The notes beneath the pieces are model-generated. The model saw only the letters and a list, made by a program, of their open reading frames with translations. It searched no databases and was not told the DNA's origin. Both the position numbers and the translations under genes were made by a program. Positions 46,287 through 57,720 of a stretch of 64,000 bases of DNA are shown here, piece by piece (within the stretch, counting starts at the first letter, position 1; each line of letters starts with the position of its first letter). This DNA is from Lentinula raphanica (taxonomy: Eukaryota; Basidiomycota; Agaricomycetes; Agaricales; Omphalotaceae), in contig JANVFP010000007.1 of NCBI GenBank assembly GCA_027919835.1, positions 1,178,001-1,242,000 on the forward strand, written 5' to 3'.

Positions 46287-46312
46287 TGTATCGAAGCTAG
46301 AGGCCTTTATAT
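46287..46312 (-). promoter_or_regulatory. core promoter of the short NACHT-like gene
   Basis: On the minus strand TATATAAAG is followed by tagcttcgataca, the same layout as at 24711-24743 and 32495-32520. Confidence 0.6.
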
Positions 46313-46329
46313 ATTGTGTGTGCATTTTT

Positions 46330-46955
46330 TTTGAAAATCCCCCATGTAAATTTCGAATATAGCACTTGCCCTTGTATATTGTTTAAAAATAGAAACCGGG
46401 AATCACATATCAAGCGCAGCTGTGCTGTGCACTGGTTTTTGACTCACAAATCACAACATGTTCTACGCATCCTTCCATCAAATCAAGCTGTTCACATCAC
46501 TAACTATTATTCATTCATTCATTCATTCAATACTATCAAGCGTCAATCTCTTACTGATACTCAGATATGATGATCAAGTAGAAGAGTAGACCGTAACACA
46601 TGGTTCTGATTGATTTTGACCAGTCATGATGATTGATGATTGATTTCCAAATAAAGTTTAAACTAGCATGGTTCTAGTGCTGAGTTCCAGGTGCTGTATG
46701 TTCCAATTTTAGTGAACAATGAAGAGATGCACAGACAGTGTAATTATTACTCATGATGACTTGATCACACACACACCACTGGCATTCTTTTGGTTTGATA
46801 TTGCAATGGGAATGAAGATGACTCGGTAGAACACGGCACATATTCTACTATTGTTTTTTGAGAAAAATAGGAAAGGTCTGCACCTGTGCCTTCAGATACT
46901 TAGGTCCATCAGTTTCATCAGGTTCCAGAGATGAGATAAACATTCTAAGCTGTAT
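46330..46955. other. upstream flank, partly homologous to 32545-32765
   Basis: The first 240 bases match the flank of the acidic repeat-protein gene. They include a small attcattcattcattcattc microsatellite near 46510. No gene is seen in the rest. Confidence 0.45.
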
Positions 46956-47370
46956 TCATGACTTGCTGTATAATAGGCAGATAGGAACAATGGCATGTCT
47001 TTTGAATATTTTTTCTTGTTCATGTATGATGTCCATGGACTCTGGAGCAAGCAGAGCCTCAGTGTTCAATGGCTGGCCTCTTGTTCCAACATAGCCCAAT
47101 GTAGTACAAGCTTCCAGTAAAACTATTTGTGGATGGGAATGATGAGAAAATTCTGAGAAAATTCTGGACACCGGTGTTGAATGGGTGGCCTCTTGTTCCA
47201 ACATAGCCCAATGTTCAAAGTTCAAACTCGCAGTAGAGCTATCTGCGGATGGGAATAATTCAAAAATCATGGATACCGGTGTTGAATAGGTAGCCTCTTG
47301 TTCCAACATAGCCCAATGTTCATAGGTCAAACTCGCAGTAGAGCTATCTGCGAGTGGGAATGATAAGAAA
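46956..47370 (-). repeat. three to four imperfect ~114-bp tandem repeats with an open frame
   Basis: On the minus strand the unit encodes EHWAMLEQEATHSTPVSRIF followed by PSADSSTASL. Two good copies and one or two diverged copies lie between about 47370 and 47070. The frame is open for 124 codons (47330-46956) but has no clear start, no introns and no known domain. It may be a fragment of a repeat-containing protein gene. Confidence 0.5.
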
Positions 47371-49677
47371 ATTTTGGATACGTTGAGGTTTCTTGCTACA
47401 GTTGCTTTGATAATGCAAGGCTATGAATTTTGAAATCAAAGCTGAGCACTGAGGCACCAAGACCTTGAGGCCCATATCAGTTAGTAATTCAGCCAAGAGT
47501 GGAGAACTTGAGAAGCAAAGTGGTGTGTCTTGAGAGAGTTGGGTGTGGGTGGGTGCAAAAAAGTGAAACTGCTACCAATGAATGAGTATTCTGTGCGAAT
47601 GAAAATGACTAATCCAATGAAATTTTTTGTGTTTTTATGTTCGTTATACTGTGAGAGCAATATTTATTTAGAAACCGTGGGGTCATTGCTTGTGACCTGT
47701 GTACCGTGGTAGATGAGCTGAGGATCTGAGAGGGGGTATAATGCTGTTCAACAATTGGTTGTCCATCTCCTTGGTCAAAACATATGCATAGAATATCCTC
47801 CGTTCTTCTCACACCACACTGCCTTTATTTTCTTATTCAACCTTGTTGGACGCACTGGAAGGGTGATCACAGTGGCAAAGGAGAGTGACCGGTGAGTTGG
47901 TGTACATGTTGAGCAATTCTTGGTTCCGTTCCGAGTCTCCTGATTGTGCTTCAAGGTTCGGGATGCTACAAGCATGAAGGTCGTCCTCGATTCAAATATA
48001 TGCAGAAGTTCAGAGGAAAAAGAACGGGCGCTAATGTGTGATTTTTGGTCTCTTTGGGCGCTTGCTCACTCAACACGGGTCATGCTTCTACTTCGACTTT
48101 TGATTTCAAACATCACGTCTCGACTTACTTTTTCCCCTTGATGCTGATTGAACACGCAAGATGACAAGAGGGCTGATGAAGAAGATCGTGGAGAGGTCGG
48201 ACGTTGACGACGAGGTTGAGTGTATGATTTGGGAATCACTAGGGAACAAGGATGAAGAGCGAGAACGAAGGATCGAGGGAACGGGCTCTGAGGTTATGAA
48301 GAACAGAGAACACGAGGGTGCAGACTTCCTCCTCCCATATCAATCTATCCTACTTTGTTCAGGCTAGCAATACACGACGGAGGTATGTGCGATAGATTTC
48401 AATAAATGGACACTCTTGTTTAACACTCTGGTGATTTAGGCATGCTATGACGACGAGGAAGACGACCCCAATATACCACCCAACTTTACTCCTCGAATCG
48501 GAAAGCGGCGGCATGGTTTTGACCATGAAACTTGGATAAGATAGCTCGGAGAATATATGGGGGTGATTTGTTCCCTTCTCGAACACAACCCTTTCCCCTT
48601 CTTCCGTCTTCCCTCTAATGGAATGTGTATGAATCTCCATTGACACTTATCATTGATGCTTCCTCACCCTTGCCGCTTTGCCCTATCATGAATAATCCTT
48701 GTACACGCTACGCCTCAATTCGTTCAGACTCATTCCACATGACGAAATCATGGTAGCAGTTATCGGACGATCAGTTCTTTCGAAGAGTTGTTCAGATAAC
48801 GAAGGATGTTATTGTTGGAAAGCGAAGCGGAGATTGGAGAGCGAAAGGCGGTCGAGGAGACTAGAGGAGGAAGGCGATAACCATTTCGGAGGTAAGTTTC
48901 TCTCTCGTTCTTTCTGCCTTTGGCTCGTCTAAATTCAACTCAAAGTCGTTTCTAGTTCTTCACCAGCACCGTGACAGTCTCTCACCTGCCGTCTCGAACG
49001 TACGAACGATCTGCAAAAGTAAACGAAACGAAACGACGACACATGAAAGAATTGGATTGGAGACATCTGTATGAGATTGTAGTCGAAGAGCACGTCACGA
49101 AAAAATAAACCTGAACTAGTCATCTAGGTGTCTATGCGTTTCGCGTCCACAATGGCCCACGGACGGAGGGATAGAAGGGGAAGGGACGGGCATTCGGTTC
49201 ATTCCAAGTCAAACTCTTCAACCTTTGTCAATCTTCGAGCATTCTCCCTCGGACCCTCTCCATCTCCCCTTCCTCTCCCCTTTCCTGTCTCCTTCGTCCT
49301 CGTTGTTTATCTTCCCCTCCTCCAAACGGAGTTGTGAACTTGCAAGGAGAGAACGATTCGGCGTACGTCGTATATCAGATATCGACCTTTGTCTGTGGAC
49401 GTTCCGTTCCCTCTTCCCTTGGAATAGAGATTACCGCAACACCGACTTCTACACATATAAGGGGCGTATCGCCAAGATGAGAGATAACGTCGAGGCTCGA
49501 GAGACCAGAGAATGTGGGATCCGCCGATATTCCCGCGTTCGGTCATGTTAAGGGTTCGAAGGAGAGATAGAGGATGTTGAGGGCTTGGGGAAGGTGGATT
49601 CATATGAAGACTCGTCAAACTTAGCCTGGCTGGCCGTCTGTAGTTCACAAAAAAAAGAGTAAACTCGTTTGTGAATA
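47371..49677. other. unassigned region
   Basis: Many short ORFs are present. The most protein-like are plus 48161-48367 (KKIVERSDVDDEVECMIW) and plus 48699-48932 (KAKRRLESERRSRRLEEEG), but neither has a domain, consistent exon borders or a homologue in the window. I cannot support a gene. Confidence 0.35.
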
Positions 49678-50001
49678 AGCCTGGTACCTGGGATGCGTAG
49701 AACCTCCATGCTCCCCACTTTTAAACTCCGCCCTCACTCAAAATCATCATCGTCCACCTCCACCATTGTCAATATGTGAGTATACATCGCTTTTCTGGAG
49801 CTCAATGATGCAGAGAAAGCATTTCATGAGCTCTGAGAGGGTTTCGAGCTGAACTTTTGCTACTGTTCAACCCAAACCATGGTCCATAGTGCAAGGAAAA
49901 TCGTGGGCATTGATTATGTAAATGTATTGAATCCAATTCATTTGCATCGGAGTTCAAAAGTGGGGAGCATGAAGCTTCTACGCATCCTGGGTTCCAGGCT
50001 A
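49678..50001. mobile_element. 324-bp MITE with ~54-bp terminal inverted repeats
   Basis: The left end agcctggtacctgggatgcg, continuing through atgctccccacttttaaact, is mirrored at the right end (agcctggaacccaggatgcg, then atgctccccacttttgaact). TA precedes the left end and follows in complement at the right, so a TA target duplication is possible but not exact. There is no coding content. Confidence 0.75.
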
Positions 50002-52018
50002 CGTCAAACTATTCCGTACTATTACGCGTCAGCGTTATATTACATCGCCATCGAGTGTCGCACGTGGACCTCTTCAACTTGCGTCTTTCCCCTGCACCTC
50101 CTTCAGCTCCAGTCTTCAAGCTAGCTCATGCTTCGAGCTCAAGCTTCACCCCTCTACAACCCTCTTGAGAACGACACTCGAACCCTTGAATCAATGAAAC
50201 CCCAATTCGCCGTTGAGACGTGCGCGACTTGAGTCTTGCTCTTGACGATGGCGTTTCCTCCGTCCTCTGCAACGTTCCATCCTGATTTCGCAGTCATGAT
50301 CAGGCTTGCTTCGACGCCTTTCGACTCTTTCATCTTCGAACTCTGGACTCTTCACAAGTTCTGAGGTCGACTTTGTTACTTCCGTTGATGGAATAGAGGA
50401 TCGCGAGGTGATAAAGAGGTCCAACCTGGGCCAACGAGATGGGTGAAAAGGAGTGTTTAGAAAATCCCGGGAACTTGGGACGAAGGATGGACTCGGATAA
50501 AAGATAGATCGAAACCTTCTAAAGTTGGACTCGGATTGAAACCCTCAACGGGACGTCCAGACGTGTACGACTTGGTCCTGGACTGAACTGTGGGATGGCT
50601 GGAAGGGAACAGTACGAGGAATGAGGGGAGATCTGGAGGTGGGATTCAATAACGGGTCTGGGAACATGTTGGGAATACAAACGGAAAGGGATCGATAGGG
50701 ACTAATATGCCTCGATATCCGAATGTACTAACCACGTTTGAAGTTTCTGTATCTTCTCTTCCTACACCCCTTCAACTTTCAAACATTCAGCGCTCAGCAC
50801 CCTCTCAAAGCTGCCCAGGAAGCCCTTTATGCTCCTCCATACACCGCCGTCCACCCTCGGTTCGACGTTCCTCTGTTTATCACACCCGGCTTACTATGGA
50901 GGCTCAGTGTATTGTGAGTCTCCTCTTCTTCGACCTTCGTTACTTGTGCTTACTCTCCCTTAAACGAACTCGCGGACGCGGACTAGGCTTCTGCTTCAGC
51001 TCCCTACTATCTGTTCTCGGGCTCTGTCCGATTCAGTCGAGGACCCTCGCAGTTGCTCTCTTCTCTCCCTTTTGTCATCTCATGAACAGAACTCCAGACG
51101 TCCAGGTCGGTACAGCAGTGTACAGCCTAGCTATGTAGGAGAATAGAAGACCATGACAATCCTGCTTGTGCAGTGCGGCCCACACCTATGGCGAACCACA
51201 GCGAATTTGTCTCCAGTTGTCCCCTCTGAAAATTTCCACACAGGGTTTCTGTTGAGCTCTCAGCATGTGCTGATAAGTGTTCACCTGTGTTGATATCTGC
51301 ATATTCCGTTCAAATCGTTTGGGTTACGATCGCGATAGCTTCTGATACCTTAGGATCCTGGCAGATCCTGGCCTATCCTGGCCTTTTCCAACACTGCCCT
51401 CGTCTGTTCTGGTGCGATCAGTGACAACCAACAGCAACAGACAGCAACCAACACAGCCCATGGTAGCCGATCCTCCCGAGTCCCGACCCTCGCGAGAGAA
51501 CATTCTTTACGTGCGTCGGGGACGTATAGCGGGAAAACCGGTGAGAAAGTCTTGAAGCTTGACTTGCAACTGTACAAGCATTGACTAACCTTACACACCA
51601 GGCCCACTGAGGGTGTATCGTATAGACAGGAAGAGACGTATCGAGACAGGTGCAGTCTGGGTGCAGCATAGGATAGCCAAAACCGCTAGTATTGCCCGAC
51701 GGTGCAATCGTTTGCTCAGTCTTTTGTTCCATGTGTTGGCCATCAAGCCAGCATCAAGAAACGAGCGATTTTTTTGAGGAAATTCATATGGACATCAAGC
51801 GATTGCCGATAATCTATCTCAATGCCAATCCGAATAGATAAAAGCCCAAGGAAAATCTCCCATTTCCTTTCCCTTAGAGCTGGTCTCCCCCACAACCATC
51901 GCCACGATTCGCAACCCCTCCTTGCAAACAATCGAAACAAAAGCATCCTCACAAATCTTCTGCGTTACCCAAAGCATCTTCGACCAACCCACTCCAGTTA
52001 TCCTAGAAGCGATCAACG
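50002..52018. other. unassigned region and promoter of the first secreted-protein gene
   Basis: A plus-strand frame around 50805-50910 reads KAAQEALYAPPYTAVHPRFD and VPLFITPGLL. It could be an exon but has no family match I recognise. The rest has no supported gene. The last 150 bases carry the leader motif described at 51876. Confidence 0.35.
51876..51891 (+). promoter_or_regulatory. 16-bp leader motif shared by two secreted-protein genes
   Basis: AGAGCTGGTCTCCCCC is found 127 bases before the ATG at 52019 and again at 56570-56585, 73 bases before the ATG at 56659. It may be a retained 5' UTR or promoter element of paralogues. Confidence 0.6.
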
Positions 52019-52882
52019 ATGACTCGTCCCGTACTCGTTCTCCCCCTCGGGATCATCCTCATTATTCTCGCATCCACCGTCTCTCCGGACGTCCTCGCTG
52101 CGCCGACGTCTTCTAATGGACCGCGAATTGATACAGCCTATGCCTCGAACGCTCATTCTGACTCTGGCTCGGGCGTATTGCCCGTCGTCGGAGCTCGAGA
52201 TAGTTTGGATGTTGACGACCGCGTCTCTTCTTACCTTCCTTCCGCTGGTGCAGATGGTTCTCCTGCCCGCCAGAGCCTCACTAGCAACAACCTCATGAGA
52301 CGCGCTAGGCTCGTCAACGATCCGTTCCTCAGTTCTCGAGCAGTCGCACCTGAAATTCCCGGTGTTGTTCCATTACAAGTGAGTAGTTTTGTGTGTGTAC
52401 GTGAAGTCAGCGGCATGTTCACTGATTGATGATTCGTTTGAAGGCTTCCGCGGGGAAAGCAAAGAGTCCTATACAGAATCCTGATAAAGACATGGTTAGT
52501 TGCCTTTTTCTTCCCTCGTATCCCAGGTCTTTCTTTCTGACCTGCTGTATTTCGGTTGTACCTGATTGACCTTTTTGGACAGGCTGATCTCAAAGGATAT
52601 GATACCGAATTGATCACTGTATACAAGGACATCAAGGACATGACGAGTATCAAACCTCAGGGAACAAAGGACGTTTCTTCCTATGACGGCTTTTGTTCGA
52701 AATATCGAGAGTTCATCGAGACAATGAACGATCGAGTCCCACTCATTCTCGAATCTGCCCAGCCCTCCACAGTGCTCCATGAGAAAGCAAAGAAGGTCGA
52801 CGAGTCCTTGCGAGGTCTTTGTGCGCTTTGTGACATCGAATACAAGTCTGTGGAGCTTGCTGGAAAGGCCCGTTCTGCTTGA
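52019..52882 (+). CDS. secreted small protein, paralogue 1 (236 aa)
   Basis: Exons are 52019-52378, 52444-52494 and 52583-52882, all phase 0 with GT..AG introns, 237 codons in total. The N-terminus is a clear signal peptide (VLVLPLGIILIILAST) with a likely cleavage after SPDVLA, before AP. A dibasic site (LMRRAR, near residue 97) suggests removal of a propeptide by a Kex2-type protease. The C-terminal part is mixed helical (YKDIKDMTSIK, KYREFIETMNDRVPLILE) and contains three Cys. No known domain is seen. The signal region SPDVLAAP is nearly identical to that of the gene at 56659. Such proteins are candidate effectors in plant-associated fungi, but nothing in the window proves that. Confidence 0.75.
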
Positions 52883-55800
52883 GATGGAGTGCTAGAGTAT
52901 CGAGGCTCCGCGAGCCACGTTTGTACAATTGAGTTGTGGTTAAATAAATCGTTGTTGAATTGACGTATCAAGTCTACGTATATGCCTCCACCAAAGCTGA
53001 GATAGAAGACTATGTACAAGCAGACCAGTATTTGGTAAGTCGACGTACCAGTTCAAATGAGCTCGAACAGATTCGGGCGTTTACTCGGCGCTCGGCGCAT
53101 CCTTTTTCGCATTCGACTCTCAGGCCTTTCGCAATGTTGCATACGCTCTATTACGATGCTGAGGAACTCAAGAAACCGGGAATCTCGATAGACAGGACAC
53201 GTGGACACGCTATTCTTTGTCTGGGAAGATCTTAAAGGCGAAAGGATTACAAGGGAACATCGAGTTGGTATAGTGGAGTTTTGGGCGCGAGGATGAGGGA
53301 GGCTTTTAGCTTAGCTTGGCAGGAAGGTCTCGCGATAATGATAGGCTATTGTGAAGGTACGCTCTCCCTAAAAATACCTTCAGATTTACCTGGCTTACTT
53401 GTCTACTTTGGTTCGTTCTCACCAGTGAGCCTGTGGGTCGTTTTTGGAGATCATCTTCGCTCGACGCTGTCGTCAACTTTGCATTCAGCAGCAAACTCGT
53501 TAACTGATGGGAAACAGGATCTTTGTACGAAGCCAAGAGAAAAGATAACAAGATATCCACCGTGGCACGGTGATGTGCTCGCGAAGCTAAATCCCAGTGA
53601 GAGGCACATACTCTAGCAGTATGAAGAAGGAGAAAAAGCCGAAACTCACCATGTGTAGCCATGTGTGTGTAACAGTGTGTTACCCATTCACTGAGTTCCT
53701 AGCTGCACAACACTCAAAAATCCACCTCATCACATCATTCAAAAGTGTATCAGTCAGCTCGAACAGTTAAGGCAAACATACTCTGAGAGTATCAGACAAA
53801 AAGACCTCGATTTGAACGAGAAAGAACACATTTACTCCTCGAATTCAAAGGATCTCATTTTCCCTTTGCCGTGCAAAATACAAACAAGTATAAACACAGA
53901 CCACACTCTACGGTCCTCACATGAAACCACTTGCTTCGCTTCGCTCGCAAAAAACCTGATAACTTGCAATTCGCCACCCTGAATCGACGAAACCTACTTT
54001 GCCCACATCCATATCTCGTACATCTTCCCACACACGTCGTTTACTCAAGGGCTGGTACAAGAGGAGGTAGATTCCGGTCATCGTTCAAGCTCAAGCTCAA
54101 GCTTTGGTCTGCGATACGTGCACACCTTCGCATACAACATCAACGTTCTTCATCTTGAGCTCGCATCCCGCTCGATGTTCAAACATTTGTGAAGATATCC
54201 TCTTTGACACCCCGCTTATCCACTCTCGCTACCAGCCCATCCACTCTCTCCGTTGTAGTAGAGACAGATTTCTTCGTTCCCTCTACCCTCCCCGCTCACT
54301 CGTCCCATTCTCATCATTTCTCGCGGACTGGTAAGGGATGAAGAACACGTAAGGTATAATGCCTGGCCAGCATATTCATCGATCATCGTATTGTGTGGTC
54401 GATGGTTCTTCCATTTGCGAATCGCTAATTCGTCATGTAAATGCACGTCGCAGGAAGGAGATTCATTTTCGGGTGCTGGGACAGGTGGAAGGTGGTTGTA
54501 TTTAGGTGGAAGGGAGGGTATAGTGTGTGGGGAGGTGTTGGGAGATGGAAGGGGTTCGCGGAAATGATCATGATCAGGCCTCTTAGCTCATCCCAACAAT
54601 GTGAGGTGCCGCAGGTTGGGAAGGGGAGAAAGAGGAGAGGGAAGCGGCACCCAGCCCACGCCGACCCATTTCCCTCTCCCAACGTCGTACCCTCTCCCCG
54701 TGTCGTCTCCCCTTCTCCCCATATTGTTTCTCTCCATTTCTCTCCGAGTCGTCTCCCTCCTTATATCCAAAACTCTTTTCACTGGTCTCCCTTTGACGGC
54801 ATGGTCTCTGTTCTCGAAACCATCGTTGTCATCTGCACCGTCTGATCAGAGGCTACGAAGAGAATGAAGGGCTGACACTGTCCAAGGCTGAGAGAGCTGG
54901 ATCAAAGTCATGAATAGATTATGGCCAGGTACGTGACAAGCCAAGTAATCCGGGACCGCAATTAATTGGAACTAAATATCTCATAAAGTGACGGAAAACA
55001 CTCAACGAAGGCACAGATGTAAGAATCTTGTCAGCTCGATAACGAGCTGCGAGAACTCGAGGGACGATGAACGAAGATGATAAGCTACAACTTGTTTTAA
55101 ATTCGTCGTGTGCGCGTTTGGTCAACAGGGCTCGACAGCGGAGAAGGGTTAGAAGCGCAGAGAGGGTGGTGATATGGCTTCAGGGACTCACGACGATTCT
55201 CGCAAGCTCTTTTCGTACACCTTCAACATTCTCCTTCTACTCACCCTCGCCCCTGGCCATTCAGTGCCGTAGAAACTCTATACATACCCCGCCTCTCTCG
55301 TCGTTGTCGTTCACTCTCCCTTTTCCCTCTTCGCGTCCCGGTCCCTCCCTTTTATCACCCTTCTTGCTTTTTCTCTCATCATGGTTCACTCGCTGGCTTC
55401 GTAGGCATGCCTTCCTGACTTTGTCACACAGAGGGAAGTTTTGCTGGCGCTCTAAACGCTAGCCGTCAAAGTCTCAACGGTCGAACAATGGACAGCTTGG
55501 GAAAGGGTCTTGGGAATGCACAGCGGACTAACACTCCACACGAGAACTAAAATGTGTTGCCTCAGTGATTCATGGCTCGCGAGGACGATGCCATGGAATC
55601 ATTAGCTACAGTGGCCAGTCTCGTCTTCGTTCCCTCTCCCCTTTCCCTTCTCCCCTCTCCAAGTATTCTCTACCCTTCCCTTCCGTCTCATCGTGAAGAC
55701 GTTATAGGTATCCCTTCTTCGACCTCCCCCTCCTTCCTCTTCTCCCTCTCCGATGGCGAGAGCGATACACTCGTGATGTTCTCTGATTAAGGTTACGCAG

Positions 55801-56569
55801 AAACAGTTGCTGGCGTTCTCAACGCTATCCGTCAAATCAGAAACAGCTCGAGGAAAGAGTTGGGATGGCACAGCGGATCGATTCTCGCGAAGGCGTGCTG
55901 TAGCCCGTAGGAGCTAGGTAAGGGATGGACGGGCAGATCACTCACGGGGAAATATAGAGATTCTATTGCCTGTCATCGCCCGGCATCGATCCCCATGCGC
56001 TCAAATTATGCGACGGTGCTATGTTACATTTGGGTGCAAACGCCACTTCGTTTGATTGCTATCTTGGCTGTACGCTGCTGTGCTCAGTATCTCAGGATCT
56101 CCCTTATACTTTCCACGTCTTGATGCTCCTCTATCGAGCATATGCTTGAATCCGCTTCGTGTGCCCAACTAATGGGAGCCAATGGGATGGAAATCAGTCA
56201 ATCCCGCCATCCCTCGTTTCAGATCGTGAGCTGATAACTCACCTACATATAAAACAGAGTTCCGAAGGGGTCACAGGGGGTCACTCGCCATTCTTAGAGC
56301 GAATCGATGAGCTCCGATGAGGTGTTTTCCTGAAAACCGGTGTTTCTTGACCTTTTATAGCTCCAGAAGGTTGCGAATCCATCAATTTCTGATCTTATAC
56401 GCATGGCGGATGAGATACGAGGTGATACGAGGTACTACGCCAAAGTTGATTGGAGCGATATTCCTCGTCATCGGTATCAGGAATCTCTTCAACTGATTGG
56501 AATATCCCAGCGTTGTCCCTTACTATGATACATACATAAAGCCTCAAACGATACAAACTGTTTCCCCTC
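52883..56569. other. region between the two secreted-protein genes
   Basis: No convincing gene is seen. An internal duplication is visible: 55445-55530 and 55810-55890 share ggcgttctcaacgctatccg-like sequence and end in cacagcgga. Pyrimidine-rich stretches (for example 54670-54760, 55300-55380, 55620-55750) keep several frames open artificially. The layout could be a decayed tandem array between the two paralogues. Confidence 0.4.
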
Positions 56570-56585
56570 AGAGCTGGTCTCCCCC
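56570..56585 (+). promoter_or_regulatory. 16-bp leader motif, second copy
   Basis: AGAGCTGGTCTCCCCC is identical to 51876-51891 and lies 73 bases before the ATG at 56659. Confidence 0.6.
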
Positions 56586-56658
56586 TCATAGACAACGTAC
56601 AACCAACGCCTTTCTCTAGTGTTGACGCCTCATTTTCTTCTAAACTCTTACCTCCGCT

Positions 56659-57720
56659 ATGACTCACTCAACAAAATCTCGAGGACTAGCTCTCTTGGTC
56701 CTCGCAGCAGCTGTATCTCCGAGCGTTCTTGCTGCTCCTGCATCGATACCTCCTCCTCCTCTTCCTCGCACGATCTCCAATCCGTTCTCGATTGGAGGTT
56801 CCATAGGCCAAGCCTCGGGGGTCGCTACGTTGCAAGGCCATGGAGGTGAACATGCCAATCTTGTTCTTCGTCGAGTACGACTTTCTCCCTCATATTGCTG
56901 CTTGCAGTTAGCTGATATCACGTCAATATCTTCTTAGGACGATGGTGACCTTACTATCGATGATCCAGGATACAGGTTGGACTTTGGGCAGGATGTGAGT
57001 ACTGAATGATTCACTTGAGTCCTTCTTATATGCTGATACAAAGTGCCTCTTTAGATGACCCGCGTCACCAAAGTCTCTGTCAGTTTGGAGCGTCGAGCTG
57101 AGCTGGATACTCAGCCATCCAGTAGTAGTAGTTCCACCAGTAGAGGGAGAATACCACTCGACAAGGTATGTGCTCAACTGTTGAACTGATTGTTCCATCA
57201 TCTGACTTGATCTGACTTGGCGACCTGCTCTCACTGCGGCGCAGGTTCAGGAAAATAAGAACAGGATCGTAGCTGAAATAACAAAGTTGTGGAAGAAGCA
57301 CGAACCCATGGGGGAAGAGTCGGTATGCAGCAGTCTTTTTATGATGATGATTTTTTATTCACTAATATTCTGATCTTTCTTTCTTTCTTTCGGTGGCTTT
57401 AGGGCGAGGAGCTTGTTGACAGACTCAAGAAAGATGAGCAAACGATTGATGCTTTTCCACCAGATATGAAAGCGCTCTTGAAGGAAGAGCACGATCAGAA
57501 CTCTCCCTCGCATGCTCTACAGAATCAACAGTTGCGTGAATATCAGGTCAAGCTGCAGGAGATCCAAGTTCATGCGGTGAAGGCTGCTAGACGGATTTAT
57601 AGGCTCCAGGCCGTACCGAAACGCGCAGATGAGATCTTGAAACTTGCACTCGAGAATTTTTACATGAGCACCGTGGCTCTGGGGAATTTAAAGGGGAAGG
57701 GGGATCCAAAGCTTGATTGA
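56659..57720 (+). CDS. secreted small protein, paralogue 2 (259 aa)
   Basis: Exons are 56659-56874, 56938-56994, 57055-57165, 57245-57322 and 57403-57720, all phase 0, 260 codons. The signal peptide is GLALLVLAAAVSPSVLA with cleavage before AP. A dibasic VLRR ends exon 1 at residue 72, where paralogue 1 has MRR. The C-terminal exon is helical and charged (RIVAEITKLWKKHEP, YQVKLQEIQVHAVKAARRIY). No Cys occur after the signal peptide and no domain is recognised. Shared signal sequence, leader motif and dibasic site argue for common origin with the gene at 52019, although the mature parts have diverged strongly. Confidence 0.75.

Noticed and set aside
50707..51138. A 143-codon plus-strand ORF as a membrane protein
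   Set aside because: The frame is pyrimidine-driven and includes improbable runs; another frame in the same place is more protein-like but too short to call.
54588..55870. Overlapping ORFs in pyrimidine-rich stretches between the secreted-protein genes
   Set aside because: Ser/Pro/Leu on one strand and Arg/Gly/Glu on the other are expected from CT-rich DNA; no introns or domains support a gene.
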